Positions 7,858-16,398 of a stretch of DNA of 64,000 nucleotides are shown here, piece after piece. Each line of letters begins with the position of its first letter. Positions within the stretch are counted from its first letter, which is position 1. This stretch comes from Pseudarthrobacter phenanthrenivorans (GTDB taxonomy: Bacteria; Actinomycetota; Actinomycetes; Actinomycetales; Micrococcaceae): contig NZ_JWTB01000020.1 in the NCBI RefSeq assembly GCF_000813845.1, positions 1-64,000 of the forward strand, written 5' to 3'. Made by a program: the position numbers and the translations under genes. The notes beneath the pieces were generated by a model, which saw only the letters and a program-made list of their open reading frames with translations, made no database searches and had not been told where the DNA came from.

Positions 7858-8976
7858 TTAGAGGGTAGCGCCCGCGAGGGAGGCAGCGGCGGCGCTGCCG
7901 GAAACCCCGGGGAGATGGATGATGGTGGTGGCGATGGTGCGGGCAGTGCGGTCGACGCCGACGAGCAGGCTTCCGTCCAGTTCCTCGGTCCATGTCTCGA
8001 TCACCCCGGCCGGGGTGCGCAGGTGCAGCGTGGCGCCACGGGGTGCGCCGGTGATGGCATGCAGGACGGTTCCCGGCGTCCGTGCCGCCAGGGTCAGGGC
8101 GATGCTTCCCGTGATGGCCAGGGCGGGGTGCGGCTTGCCCATGGAGAGCATCATGACGTTGACATCGCACGCGGGGTCCGTTCCGGCAGGAGCCCCGACG
8201 ACGGCGAGCTTGGGTATCGCCCGCGCCGCACCGGCTGCGGTGGACGCCAGGCCCATCCGCACCGCCGCCTGGCGGCGGACCTGTTCCAGGACGTCGAGCT
8301 GCTGTTCCACGCCGGACGTCCAGCTGTCGAACCGCGCCGGATCGAGGCCCAGTTCCCCGGCCCGGACCATGACTACCGGGGCTCCGGCGTCCACCATCGA
8401 AACAGTCCAGTTCTTTCCTCCGGCGCTGATGGTGTCCACTGCTGCACCGGTGGGCAGGAGCGCTCCGGTGGTCTTGCCCGCAGGGTCGTGGAAACCCAGG
8501 CCCACCAGGTGTCCGGGGAAGGGAACGCCGGGCATGTTTGCAGCCGGGACCTCCGGCAGCGAACCGTCCGGAGTGGCAACCCGCTGCACGATGATCTGGC
8601 CTGTGTTGGTGTTCCGGGTGACGACGCGCGTCATGTCGCCGTCGGGGACCACCCAGCCTTTCTCGATGGCATAAAGACCAACTACTGCCGAGCAGTTGCC
8701 GCAGTTGCTGCCCCAGTCGACGGCCGCTTCTTCGATGCCCACCTGTGCGAAGGTGAACTCGATGTCCACCCCGTCCCCGGCCGGCCGGTGCAGGATCACG
8801 GCCTTACTGGTGGTGGAAGTGGCCCCGCCCACGCCGTCGATCTGCCGGGAATCGGGACTGCCGAACAGCCGCGGCAGCAGCTCGTCCAGGCCGGCGCCGC
8901 CTTCCTGAAGGTGTTCGGCCTCGAATACCCAGCACTTGCTGGTGCCCCCGCGCATCCATTCCGCTTCAAACCTCAT
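7858..8976 (-). CDS. PrpF family isomerase/tautomerase
   Basis: Predicted 372-residue cytosolic protein of the PrpF family (diaminopimelate epimerase-like fold), which includes 2-methylaconitate isomerase, methylitaconate isomerase and 4-oxalomesaconate tautomerase. Visible family features are the N-terminal MRGGTSK segment (residues 8-14), IDGVGGATSTTSK, and DWGSNCGNCSAVVG carrying the conserved cysteine. Start at ATG 8976 restores the usual family N-terminus MRFEAEWMRGG. It is the first gene of the prpF-matC operon and is divergent from a LysR regulator with a palindromic LysR box between them. Which unsaturated tricarboxylate it isomerises cannot be told from sequence. Confidence 0.87.
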   Translation of the reverse strand: MRFEAEWMRGGTSKCWVFEAEHLQEGGAGLDELLPRLFGSPDSRQIDGVGGATSTTSKAVILHRPAGDGVDIEFTFAQVGIEEAAVDWGSNCGNCSAVVGLYAIEKGWVVPDGDMTRVVTRNTNTGQIIVQRVATPDGSLPEVPAANMPGVPFPGHLVGLGFHDPAGKTTGALLPTGAAVDTISAGGKNWTVSMVDAGAPVVMVRAGELGLDPARFDSWTSGVEQQLDVLEQVRRQAAVRMGLASTAAGAARAIPKLAVVGAPAGTDPACDVNVMMLSMGKPHPALAITGSIALTLAARTPGTVLHAITGAPRGATLHLRTPAGVIETWTEELDGSLLVGVDRTARTIATTIIHLPGVSGSAAAASLAGATL

Positions 8977-9056
8977 TGTTGTCCCACATCTCCTTGTGCC
9001 TGGTTTCCGGTCGGCGCCTGTTTCGAGAATGAGCCAGGTCACAAATTAAGACAATG

Positions 9057-9092
9057 TTCAATAATTGAAGAGGCATGTAGCATTGCTTCAAT
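9057..9092. promoter_or_regulatory. LysR box and accessory half-site
   Basis: TTCAAT-A-ATTGAA at 9057-9069 is a perfect 13-bp T-N11-A palindrome, the textbook form of a LysR-type regulator recognition site. A second symmetric element ATTG-CTT-CAAT lies at 9082-9092, as expected for the activation site. Both are in the divergent prpF/lysR intergenic region. Confidence 0.6.
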
Positions 9093-9215
9093 CACTGCCC
9101 TAGAGCGGAGAGGTGGACGCCCGAATCCGGCGTTGAGCCGCCTGTAAGCCCGCCTGGTACCGCGAACCGCCGCAAATCTTCAGGCAATGAACCACATCGA
9201 GGGAAGGATGAAGAG

Positions 9216-10154
9216 TTGCTTCACGATGATGAGGAGTATTTGTTCGATATCCGGCGGCTTGCGCTGCTGCTGGAGGTGGTGGAGCAGGGATCCATTACCG
9301 CGGCGGCCGAGTTGAAGATGTACAGCCCCTCGGCCGTCTCGCAGCAACTCAGGAAACTGGAACAGGAAGTGGGCCAGCCGCTGCTGAACCGCCGTTCCCG
9401 GGGCGTGGTGCCCACGGAGGCCGGACAAATGCTTGCGGGCCACGCGCGCAAGATCGTGCGGCAAATGCACGCCGCGCAGTCGGACCTGAACCAGCTGGCG
9501 GGACTCAACCGTGGCTCGCTGACGGTGGGGACCTTTCCCACCCTGGCAGGGTCATTCCTGCCCATCGTGATCCGTGCCTTCAAGAAGCGGTACCCGTCGA
9601 TAGGCCTGTCCCTGCGCAGCGCCCGCTTCGACGAACTCGTGGCGGACCTCGAATCAGGGGTTACCGGCTTGTGCCTGCTGTGGGACTACCCCTGGAATCC
9701 GTTCCACGATGATGCCATCCGCGTCACGGAGGTATTCCGTGAGAGCACTGTGGTCCTGGTGGCCCGCGGGCACCGGCTGGAAGGCCGGAAGCAGGTCAGC
9801 ATGGAGGACCTCCGGAACGAATCATGGATCGTGCGGGCGGAGGCCCATCCTGTGGTGGAGGTGTTGCAGAGGTCCGCCCACGACGCCGGGTTTGAACCGG
9901 CCATTGCGTTCCAGGCCAACGACTACCAGGAAGCGCAGGCCATGGTCAGCGTGGGCATGGGAGTGGCGATGGTTCCCAAGACGGCAGTGGCACTCCAGCA
10001 TCCTGACGTGCGGGTACTCAGCCTCGGTGAGGCAGCGCCGCTTCGCCGGGTATTACTGGCACAGCGCCAGGACAAGGTCTACGCTCCGGCCGAGGTGGCC
10101 TTCCACTCAACCCTGCTGGAAATAGCGCGGGAACGGGCCGGCGACTATCTCTAG
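9216..10154 (+). CDS. LysR family transcriptional regulator
   Basis: Predicted 312-residue LysR-type regulator. The winged helix-turn-helix occupies about residues 10-70 (ALLLEVVEQGSITAAAELK, then SPSAVSQQLRKLEQEVG), followed by a substrate-binding domain of periplasmic-binding-protein fold (from about residue 95, GSLTVGTFPTLAGSFLP). Start is uncertain: TTG at 9216 or TTG at 9240, the latter giving the more usual short N-terminus; both are preceded by purine-rich stretches. Divergent from prpF-matC, which it most likely controls through the palindrome at 9057-9069. Confidence 0.9.
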   Translation: MLHDDEEYLFDIRRLALLLEVVEQGSITAAAELKMYSPSAVSQQLRKLEQEVGQPLLNRRSRGVVPTEAGQMLAGHARKIVRQMHAAQSDLNQLAGLNRGSLTVGTFPTLAGSFLPIVIRAFKKRYPSIGLSLRSARFDELVADLESGVTGLCLLWDYPWNPFHDDAIRVTEVFRESTVVLVARGHRLEGRKQVSMEDLRNESWIVRAEAHPVVEVLQRSAHDAGFEPAIAFQANDYQEAQAMVSVGMGVAMVPKTAVALQHPDVRVLSLGEAAPLRRVLLAQRQDKVYAPAEVAFHSTLLEIARERAGDYL

Positions 10155-10224
10155 ACCGTAGGCTGGAAGCCGGCGGGGTCCTATTCCGGCCGCGCACAGC
10201 AGTTCCCAGGTGAAAGGCAGGACT

Positions 10225-10488
10225 ATGACCGTTTCCAGTGACGACCCCCAGAACGCAGCAGACCTCCGGGGGCCCGGCGACCCCGATGAGGCCGCGGACC
10301 AGGCCGCCAAGGCGCCCCAGTCCGGCCAGCACCCGGAACAGCACGGCGCAGCAAATATCCGTGAGGAACAGCAGGCCCATGCCGCCGGGATGGTGCCGGC
10401 CTCGTACGTGGGAGGCGAAGACGGTGCCCCGGAGCACAAGCCGGAAGAGGCGCTGGGGGAGCCCGGTACCTGGGACGACGAAGTCTGA
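10225..10488 (+). CDS. Small acidic hypothetical protein
   Basis: Predicted 87-residue, highly acidic and hydrophilic protein rich in Asp, Glu, Ala, Pro and Gly, with no hydrophobic core, so probably largely disordered. It ends at 10488, two bases before the ATG of the dehydratase gene, indicating an operon. An in-frame GTG at 10210 is an alternative start; the ATG at 10225 is preferred because GGCAGG precedes it. No known domain recognised. Confidence 0.65.
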   Translation: MTVSSDDPQNAADLRGPGDPDEAADQAAKAPQSGQHPEQHGAANIREEQQAHAAGMVPASYVGGEDGAPEHKPEEALGEPGTWDDEV

Positions 10489-10490
10489 GC

Positions 10491-11423
10491 ATGATCACAC
10501 GGGACGACGTCGACCAGGCGGCACGCAGGACCGCAGGGCTGATCCGCCGGACCCCGGTTTTGGCGGCAGATGCCAATGGCGTCCAGGGCGAAGTGTGGTT
10601 CAAATGCGAATTCATGCAGCACACCGGCACGTTCAAGGCCAGGGGTGCCCTTAACCGCATCATGGCCAGCAAGGAGCGCGGGGAACTCCGCGCCGATGTG
10701 GGGGTGGTGGTGGCATCAGGTGGAAACGCCGGGCTGGCCAACGCCTATGCTGCCGCCCAGCTGGGGGTGCCGGCCACGGTCTTCGTTCCTGAGGCCGCCC
10801 CCGCCGTCAAGGTCGCCAAGCTGAAGGCCATCGGGGCCACGGTGGTCCAGGGCGGAGCCGAGTACGCCGCGGCCTACCAGGCCGCCGTGGCCCGCGCGGA
10901 AGAAACCGGCGCGGTCTACTGCCACGCCTATGACCAGCCGGAAATCGCCGCCGGGGCAGGAACAGTTGGAACAGAGCTGCTCGAACAGGTGCCGGACGTA
11001 GACACCATCCTGGTGGCCGTGGGCGGTGGCGGGCTGATGGCCGGAGTGGCCGCCGCCGTCGAAGGCTCCGCCAAAGTCGTGGCAGTGGAACCGGCAACCG
11101 CGCCCACCCTGCATGCCGCTTTGGCGGCGGGGGAACCGGTGGACGTCGCCGTTTCCGGCGTCGCGGCGGACTCCCTGGGTGCCCGCCGCATAGGCGACAT
11201 CGGATTCTCGGTGGCGCTCCGCTGCGGCGTCGAAAGCGTCCTGGTGACGGACGAACAGATCGTAGCCGCGCGCTCCGCGCTGTGGAACGACTACCGGATC
11301 GTGGTGGAGCACGGCGCTGCGGCCGCCTACGCTGCCCTGGCCTCGGGTGCGTACGTGCCCCGGGAGGATGAACGCGTCGCCGTCATTCTGTGCGGCGCCA
11401 ACACCGACCCGGCCACGCTCTAG
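10491..11423 (+). CDS. Threonine/serine dehydratase-like PLP enzyme
   Basis: Predicted 310-residue fold-type II PLP enzyme. The Schiff-base lysine lies in TGTFKARGA (K49), the substrate loop is SGGNAGLA, and the phosphate-binding glycine loop is VAVGGGGLMAG near residue 175. These fit the threonine/serine dehydratase family, which deaminates hydroxyl amino acids to 2-oxo acids in the cytosol. It has no C-terminal ACT regulatory domain, as in catabolic or short forms. It follows the small acidic gene by two bases and ends at a strong hairpin. Confidence 0.87.
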   Translation: MITRDDVDQAARRTAGLIRRTPVLAADANGVQGEVWFKCEFMQHTGTFKARGALNRIMASKERGELRADVGVVVASGGNAGLANAYAAAQLGVPATVFVPEAAPAVKVAKLKAIGATVVQGGAEYAAAYQAAVARAEETGAVYCHAYDQPEIAAGAGTVGTELLEQVPDVDTILVAVGGGGLMAGVAAAVEGSAKVVAVEPATAPTLHAALAAGEPVDVAVSGVAADSLGARRIGDIGFSVALRCGVESVLVTDEQIVAARSALWNDYRIVVEHGAAAAYAALASGAYVPREDERVAVILCGANTDPATL

Positions 11424-11434
11424 GCCAAAAGGAG

Positions 11435-11465
11435 GGCCGGCCGCCTGTCCCGCAGGCGGCCGGCC
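11435..11465 (+). terminator. Intrinsic terminator after the dehydratase gene
   Basis: Perfect 13-bp stem GGCCGGCCGCCTG / CAGGCGGCCGGCC with a 5-base loop. It lies between convergent genes and may serve both. Confidence 0.8.
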
Positions 11466-11480
11466 GATTCGCAGGGTTGT

Positions 11481-11831
11481 TTAGCCGCCGGCCTGGCCGC
11501 AGAACTTGCTGTAGGTGCTGCCGGCTTCCTGGTAACCGGACTGCAGGTCAGCGAGCTTGTCCTTGTCCGGGTTTTCCTTGGCCTGCTCGTCCGTGTAGGC
11601 GAGGATCGAAGCGAGAGCGGGCTTGAGGTCGTTCGAGGCCACCGCGTGGATGGGCCGGATCTGGTTGGCGAGGTTGTTCATGCCCGTCTTGCCGGCGTTG
11701 TTGGCGGGGTTCGACACAACGGCCTGGATCCGCTCGCAGGTTTCGGCGGTGGACAGTTGGTGCGTGGCGGAGCAGGCCGTGGCGGAAGCTACGAGGCCGG
11801 CGGCAAACAGGGCTGTGGCGAATTTCTTCAT
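11481..11831 (-). CDS. Small secreted protein, probable lipoprotein
   Basis: Predicted 116-residue exported protein. The N-terminus MKKFATALFAAGLVASATAC is a short signal peptide ending in a weak lipobox (ATAC, C20). Two more cysteines (in AETCERI near residue 32 and in SKFCGQ near the end) could form a disulfide. The mature part is helical and polar. No family was recognised; similar short helical lipoproteins are common in Arthrobacter-type genomes. Convergent with the dehydratase gene. Confidence 0.7.
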   Translation of the reverse strand: MKKFATALFAAGLVASATACSATHQLSTAETCERIQAVVSNPANNAGKTGMNNLANQIRPIHAVASNDLKPALASILAYTDEQAKENPDKDKLADLQSGYQEAGSTYSKFCGQAGG

Positions 11832-11985
11832 GGGTCCCTCGGTAGTGGTCAGAGGTTTCGATTGTAAGCAGATTGGGTACCCCCTTGCCTTCGCAAGCGT
11901 CCCACCTGCGCTTAAACTGGCAGCACCAATCGTGCGGAGCTTCCGCAGATGGCCCCGCGCGCAGCAACCAGACTAAGGAACCAGC

Positions 11986-12903
11986 ATGCGCCAAACAGTG
12001 TGCCGCCGTGCCGCGGCAGGGCTTGCGGCCTCTTTCTCCCTGCTTCTCCCCACGGCCCTTCCGGCCGGAGCCGCGCCGCCTTCAGGGGAGATAGTGCTCG
12101 ACGGCGCCACCTCCGCCGAGGGCATCGCGGCAGGGGAGGGCAAGACGTTCTATGCAGGTGAACTCACCACGGGCGATATTTTCCGCGGCGACATCCGGAA
12201 GGACACTGCGACCCGCTTCATCGACGCACCGGCCGGCCGTGCCGCCGCCGGAATGAAGGCCGATACCTGCCATCACCTGCTGTTTGTGGCGGGAGCCGCC
12301 ACCGGCAAGGCGTTCGTCTACAACACCGACACCGGGGAACCGGTGGCCGACGTCGACCTTGCCGGAGGATTCATCAATGACGTCACCCTCACCAGTGACG
12401 GGGCCTGGTTCACCAACTCGGCCGCCGCGGAACTCTACTTCCTGCCGGTAGGCGAACACGGCGAACTGGGCAAGGTGAAGACCCTCAAGCTCCACGGTCC
12501 GGCCGCCGACCTTAAGGAAGGGTTCAACCTCAACGGGATTGCCGCGTCCGCTGACGGCAAGGTCCTCATTGTGGCCCACTCCGTCAACGGTGCCCTGTAC
12601 ACCGTGAATCCAAAGAACGGCAAGAGCGCAGAAATCAGGGGCGCCAAGGTTCCGTTTGTGGACGGCATCCTGGTGCGGGGCGACAACGTCTGGGCGGTCC
12701 AGAACCAGCTGAACCAAATAACGCGCCTTGATCTTTCCGCCGACCTGTCCTCCGCCGTGGTCAGGAACACCATCAGGAGTGACGACTTCAATATCCCCAC
12801 TACCGTGGCGCTGTTCGGGGAGGACACCCTCGCAGCGGTCAATGCACAGTTCAACCAGCCGCCCAGCCCGTACGAAGTGGTGCTGGTACCGGCCTGGAAA
12901 TAG
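11986..12903 (+). CDS. Secreted SMP-30/NHL-like beta-propeller protein
   Basis: Predicted 305-residue secreted protein. A Tat/Sec-type signal peptide with CRRAAAG then a hydrophobic stretch ends at about residue 29 (PAGAAP). The mature part shows repeated propeller-blade segments (SAEGIAAGEGKTFYAGEL, GFINDVTLTSDGAWFTNS, NLNGIAASADGKVLIVAH) typical of the SMP-30/gluconolactonase or NHL-type fold. Similar proteins are often labelled superoxide dismutase in databases, without basis in the sequence. The start follows AAGGA at a good distance. Enzymatic activity, if any, is unknown. Confidence 0.75.
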   Translation: MRQTVCRRAAAGLAASFSLLLPTALPAGAAPPSGEIVLDGATSAEGIAAGEGKTFYAGELTTGDIFRGDIRKDTATRFIDAPAGRAAAGMKADTCHHLLFVAGAATGKAFVYNTDTGEPVADVDLAGGFINDVTLTSDGAWFTNSAAAELYFLPVGEHGELGKVKTLKLHGPAADLKEGFNLNGIAASADGKVLIVAHSVNGALYTVNPKNGKSAEIRGAKVPFVDGILVRGDNVWAVQNQLNQITRLDLSADLSSAVVRNTIRSDDFNIPTTVALFGEDTLAAVNAQFNQPPSPYEVVLVPAWK

Positions 12904-12916
12904 GGCGGACACCAAA

Positions 12917-12944
12917 CCGGCCGGCAGGGTTTCCTGCCGGCCGG
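12917..12944. terminator. Bidirectional intrinsic terminator
   Basis: Perfect 12-bp stem CCGGCCGGCAGG / CCTGCCGGCCGG with a GTTT loop, between the convergent propeller and oxidoreductase genes. Confidence 0.75.
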
Positions 12945-13008
12945 CTTCCTGCGGCTGGCCAGGTTGGGAGTGGCAGGCCGGCTGGATGGTCCCGCCTGGA
13001 TGGTCCGG

Positions 13009-13650
13009 CTAGATGGTCCGCGGCGCCTTGGCCAGGTTGTCCTTCAGTTCGGCGGCCGTTTGCCGGGCCACGTAGGCCGGGCGGTCCCGCTCCACGCGCC
13101 AGCTCTCCGAGAGCGGCCCCACGTTGACGGTGTCAAAACCGAATTCGTCGTACAGGCGGGTGACCAGTTCGGCGGCTTCCGGGTAGTCGCTGGCGGTGGC
13201 CAGCGCGCGGCGGTCCTGGGTGCCGGCGGGAGTCCCGTCCGTGGTGATGTCCTTCGCCATGATGTGGTTGAAGCCCTTGGCCACCTTGGACTGGGGGAGG
13301 TGTTCCTGCAGCAGGCCCGAAGTGGTGGCCTGCCCCTGGTCCAGGGCGGGAACCCGGCCGTCCCGTTCCCAGTAGTAGTTGTTGGTGTCGATCACAATCT
13401 TGCCGGCCAGCGGCTCCACCGGGATGTCCTTGTAGTTCTTCAGCGGAACGGTAACCACGGCGAAGTCACCGGCCGCTGCCGCTTCGGCTGCCGTGGCTGC
13501 CCGCGCCTTGGGGCCCAGCTCCGCCACCAGGTCCTGGAGGGTTTCCGGTCCCCGCGAGTTGCTGATGACCACGTCGTAGCCCAGCTCCACGGCCTTCCGT
13601 GCAACCTGGCTTCCAATATGTCCTGCACCGATGATTCCGATTGTTGTCAT
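13009..13650 (-). CDS. NADPH-dependent F420 reductase-like oxidoreductase
   Basis: Predicted 213-residue Rossmann-fold protein. TIGIIGAGHIGSQVARKAV at the N-terminus is the dinucleotide-binding motif, SNSRGPETL near residue 30 is the NADP-type phosphate pocket, and VTVPLKNYKDIP with DTNNYYWERDG are typical of the F420:NADP oxidoreductase/ProC-like family (PF03807). Whether it uses F420 or only NADP cannot be decided. Start at ATG 13650 gives the expected family N-terminus; an upstream in-frame extension is unlike the family. Its last codons lie in a short imperfect tandem repeat (12981-13020). Confidence 0.82.
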   Translation of the reverse strand: MTTIGIIGAGHIGSQVARKAVELGYDVVISNSRGPETLQDLVAELGPKARAATAAEAAAAGDFAVVTVPLKNYKDIPVEPLAGKIVIDTNNYYWERDGRVPALDQGQATTSGLLQEHLPQSKVAKGFNHIMAKDITTDGTPAGTQDRRALATASDYPEAAELVTRLYDEFGFDTVNVGPLSESWRVERDRPAYVARQTAAELKDNLAKAPRTI

Positions 13651-13705
13651 ATGGGCGGCAACAGCAGCCGGTGCCAGGATATTTCGGATCCGCCAAAAGG
13701 CGGCT

Positions 13706-14377
13706 TCAGTCCTGTTCGCTGCGGGGGTTTTGTTGGCCGGGGGAACGCCGTGCTGCGCGGTCCACGATTTCCTGGGCAATCGCGTAGACCTTCTTGTTGA
13801 GTGCCTGGCTCTGTTGACTGATCAGTTCATAGGCCTCATCAGCCGTTGCTCCCGTGCGGCCCATCAGGATGCCCTTGGCCTGTTCGATGATGGCGCGGTT
13901 GCGGGCAGATGCGGCTACGGCTTCCGTTGCCAGCTGGTGGCGGTCCGTATGGATGGACTGGGTCAGGTCCACCACCACCCCCCATACCCCGACGGGCTCG
14001 CCTCCTTCGTAGATGAAGTCGGCGGAATACATCAGCTTGTGCTGCCGGTCCTTCCGGTCGCGGATGGACACGTACACAGATGACGGGCCGCCGGACTCGG
14101 AGACGCGGTCCCAGAAGGCCAGTACCGCTGCCCGGTCGGCTGGTTCGATGTGGGCAAGGGCCATGTCCATGGACGGGACCACATCGCCGCGCTCGTACCC
14201 GTAGATGCGGTACAGGTCGTCCGACCAGCGGAAGACGCCGTCCGCGAAGAAGTACTCAACCAGGCCGGTGGGGCAGTTGAGGTAGAAATCGTTGACAGTC
14301 TCCGCCGAGGGTGGGGCGGAGGAGGTGCTGTGGGAAACCGCGATGCTGTTTGGGGTCGCAGTGCTGTTGGAGGTCAT
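13706..14377 (-). CDS. PAS-ANTAR domain RNA-binding regulator
   Basis: Predicted 223-residue cytosolic protein. After a Ser/Thr-rich N-terminus comes a PAS domain (about residues 35-140; FRWSDDLYRIYGYERGD and GVWGVVVDLTQS are typical PAS_3 segments). A C-terminal ANTAR domain follows (about residues 150-205; RNRAIIEQAKGILMGRTGA, then ADEAYELISQQSQALNKK). ANTAR domains bind paired hairpins in leader RNAs and cause antitermination; PAS probably supplies the sensory input. No kinase is adjacent. It lies 55 bases upstream of the oxidoreductase gene on the same strand. Confidence 0.9.
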   Translation of the reverse strand: MTSNSTATPNSIAVSHSTSSAPPSAETVNDFYLNCPTGLVEYFFADGVFRWSDDLYRIYGYERGDVVPSMDMALAHIEPADRAAVLAFWDRVSESGGPSSVYVSIRDRKDRQHKLMYSADFIYEGGEPVGVWGVVVDLTQSIHTDRHQLATEAVAASARNRAIIEQAKGILMGRTGATADEAYELISQQSQALNKKVYAIAQEIVDRAARRSPGQQNPRSEQD

Positions 14378-14486
14378 GGGCGGGCCGTTCGACGTGCTGT
14401 GTCCGGACCGCCCCCTGGCCCGGTTTCAAAGGAACAGAATATAACAACGTCCGGCTTCTCGTGCCGGTTCCCCAAGCGGAATACGG

Positions 14487-15176
14487 TTACGCCCCCAGGT
14501 ACCGGCCGGGCCGGTGGTTCAGCGCCAGCACGAGGTTCAGGAGGGTGGCGCCGGCCGCGGACAGCAAGACCAGCAGTGGCGGAACGAGGGCCAGTGAGGA
14601 GAGCACGATGGCCACGTCCAGCACCATCTGCACGTACCCGGCGCGCCATCCCAGTTTTTCCTGCAGCAGCAGGGCCATGATGTTGAAGCCGCCCAGGCTC
14701 GATTGGTGCCGGAACAGGATCAGGAGCCCGACGCCGGCGAGCAGGTTTCCGCCGAGCACGCCGTAGACGGGGTCAATGTCCAGCGTTCCCAGCGCTGCAG
14801 GATGAAGGCTCGCCATCAGCGAGACCAAGGCAATCGCGGCTCCGGTGCGAAGCGCGAAATTCCAGCCCTTCTTCCACACGGCCAAGGCGAAAAACGGCAG
14901 ATTCACGGCAAAGAAGATGACGCCGAACGGCAGTGCCACCGAATAGCTGACCAGCAGCGCCAGCCCGGCCGTGCCGCCCGTGACGGCCCCGCTCGACTTG
15001 AGCAGGAACAGCCCCAGCGAGGCCGCGAAGGTACCGGTCAGAATGCCCAGGACGTCCTCAAGCACGGAATGACGGACGGCCGACGGCGGCACGGAACCTC
15101 CCGCCGTCGGCTCCCCCACGTGCCCTCCCGGGGAAGCGGGCGCCGTCGCAACGGAAGCGTCCACGGCGGTTCTCAC
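14487..15176 (-). CDS. YitT family integral membrane protein
   Basis: Predicted 229-residue membrane protein with a hydrophilic N-terminus of about 38 residues and five to six hydrophobic segments. LGLFLLKSSGAVTGGTAGLALL and the later GGNLLAGVGLLILFRHQSS / GGFNIMALLLQ segments match the YitT/DUF161 family, whose function is not established. Its ATG overlaps the stop of the aminotransferase gene by 4 bases (ATGA), so the two are translated as one operon and may act on related compounds, perhaps as an exporter for an amino-acid-like product (inference). Confidence 0.82.
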   Translation of the reverse strand: MRTAVDASVATAPASPGGHVGEPTAGGSVPPSAVRHSVLEDVLGILTGTFAASLGLFLLKSSGAVTGGTAGLALLVSYSVALPFGVIFFAVNLPFFALAVWKKGWNFALRTGAAIALVSLMASLHPAALGTLDIDPVYGVLGGNLLAGVGLLILFRHQSSLGGFNIMALLLQEKLGWRAGYVQMVLDVAIVLSSLALVPPLLVLLSAAGATLLNLVLALNHRPGRYLGA

Positions 15177-16315
15177 TTGGCCGCCTGCGGAGCTTCAGCG
15201 TCCGTAACATCCGCGTCCGGGAGGAAACGCCCGCGGTCGGCCAGGACGGCAAGGACGCGGTCGTTGGTCCGCGCATCGGCCAGGGTGATGCGGACTCCGT
15301 CCAGCGCATAACCGCGGGCCAGGATATCGGCGCCGGCCAGGGCCTCAAGCAGCTGGGTGCGAAGCGCGTCGGAGGCCCGGATCCAGTAGAAGTTGGCCTG
15401 GCTGTCAGGAACGGTCCAGCCGCAGCGGCGGAGGGCCTCGATCACGCGGGTCCGCTCGCGGGCCACCTCCCCGGTGCGCTCGAGGATTTCGTCCCCCGCG
15501 GCGAGCGAGGCTACCGCGGCCGCCTGCGCCATCCTGTTGACGCCAAAGGGAACGGCAGTGCGTCGCAGGCCCTCGGCGATATTGGGGCGGGCGATGGCGT
15601 AACCGATGCGCAGGCCGGCCAGTCCGTACGCTTTGGAGAAGGTCCGCAGGATGCAGAGGTTGGGGTGGCGGCGGTAGACATCGAGCGAATCAATGCCGGC
15701 GCCGCGCTGGAATTCGATGTAGGCCTCGTCCAGGACCACCAGCACCCGCCGTGGAACCGCCCCGAGGAATCGTTCCAGGGCCTCCCGGGTGATCGACACC
15801 CCGGTGGGGTTGTTCGGCGAGCAGAGGATCACCACGCTGGTGCGTTCGGTGATGGCAGCGGCCATGGCGTCCAGGTCGTGGTGCTCGTTGGGGAGCAGCG
15901 GCACGGGGACCGGGACGGCGCCGGCCACCGCCACCAGGATGGGGTAGGCCTCGAAGGACCGCCATGCGTACACCACTTCGTCGCCGTGGCCGCAGACGGC
16001 GGAAATGATCTGCTGCAGCACGCCGGAGCTCCCGGGGCCGGCGGCAACTTCGTCGGGGCTGACGCCGAAGTGGCGGGCGATGGCGTCCCGTGCCTCCACC
16101 GCGCCCATGCTGGGGTACCGGTGGATCCGGTCCGCTTCGGCTGATATCGCCTTGACCACGGAGGGCAGTGGGGCGAAGTGGCTTTCGTTCGAAGCCAGCG
16201 CGGCTGTCAGCCCAGACGCTGCGCTCTTGCCGGCCACGTAGGCGGGGAGTTGGGCGACGGCGGCGCGGACCTCGGGCGCCGCAGTTTCGGAAAAGGTGCT
16301 GGTCATGGACAGCAT
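15173..16315 (-). CDS. Histidinol-phosphate/aromatic aminotransferase family enzyme
   Basis: Predicted 380-residue PLP fold-type I aminotransferase. Key features are SNES at residue 43-46, CSPNNPTG in the middle, VVLDEAYIEF with the PLP-contacting Asp and Tyr, and TFSKAYGLAGLRIGYA with the Schiff-base lysine. This is the HisC/aromatic aminotransferase branch (HisC itself is normally in a his operon, which is absent here). Start may be the ATG at 16315 or the one at 16306. It is divergent from an Lrp/AsnC regulator and overlaps the YitT gene downstream, so an amino-acid catabolic or efflux role is likely. Confidence 0.87.
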   Translation of the reverse strand: MLSMTSTFSETAAPEVRAAVAQLPAYVAGKSAASGLTAALASNESHFAPLPSVVKAISAEADRIHRYPSMGAVEARDAIARHFGVSPDEVAAGPGSSGVLQQIISAVCGHGDEVVYAWRSFEAYPILVAVAGAVPVPVPLLPNEHHDLDAMAAAITERTSVVILCSPNNPTGVSITREALERFLGAVPRRVLVVLDEAYIEFQRGAGIDSLDVYRRHPNLCILRTFSKAYGLAGLRIGYAIARPNIAEGLRRTAVPFGVNRMAQAAAVASLAAGDEILERTGEVARERTRVIEALRRCGWTVPDSQANFYWIRASDALRTQLLEALAGADILARGYALDGVRITLADARTNDRVLAVLADRGRFLPDADVTDAEAPQAAK

Positions 16316-16398
16316 CGTGCGGCAGGACAGGACACCTGCGCAACAGAGCAGATTTTGATAGGACAGATCCCGGCGCCAGGACCTTTCATAGTGGCAAA

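Noticed and set aside
6345..7868. 507-residue plus-strand frame, rich in Gly, Gln, Asp and Glu
   Set aside because: It is opposite to the MatC-type carrier, which has clear membrane helices and a ribosome binding site; the antisense frame only reflects high third-position G/C.
10491..11423. Reading the PLP enzyme as a cysteine synthase or tryptophan synthase beta chain
   Set aside because: The FKARG and GGGGLMAG motifs and the size fit threonine/serine dehydratases better; no partner genes for the alternatives are near.
12981..13020. Three imperfect copies of CTGGATGGTCC at the end of the F420-type oxidoreductase gene
   Set aside because: Too short and diverged to be more than local slippage; noted in the gene entry only.
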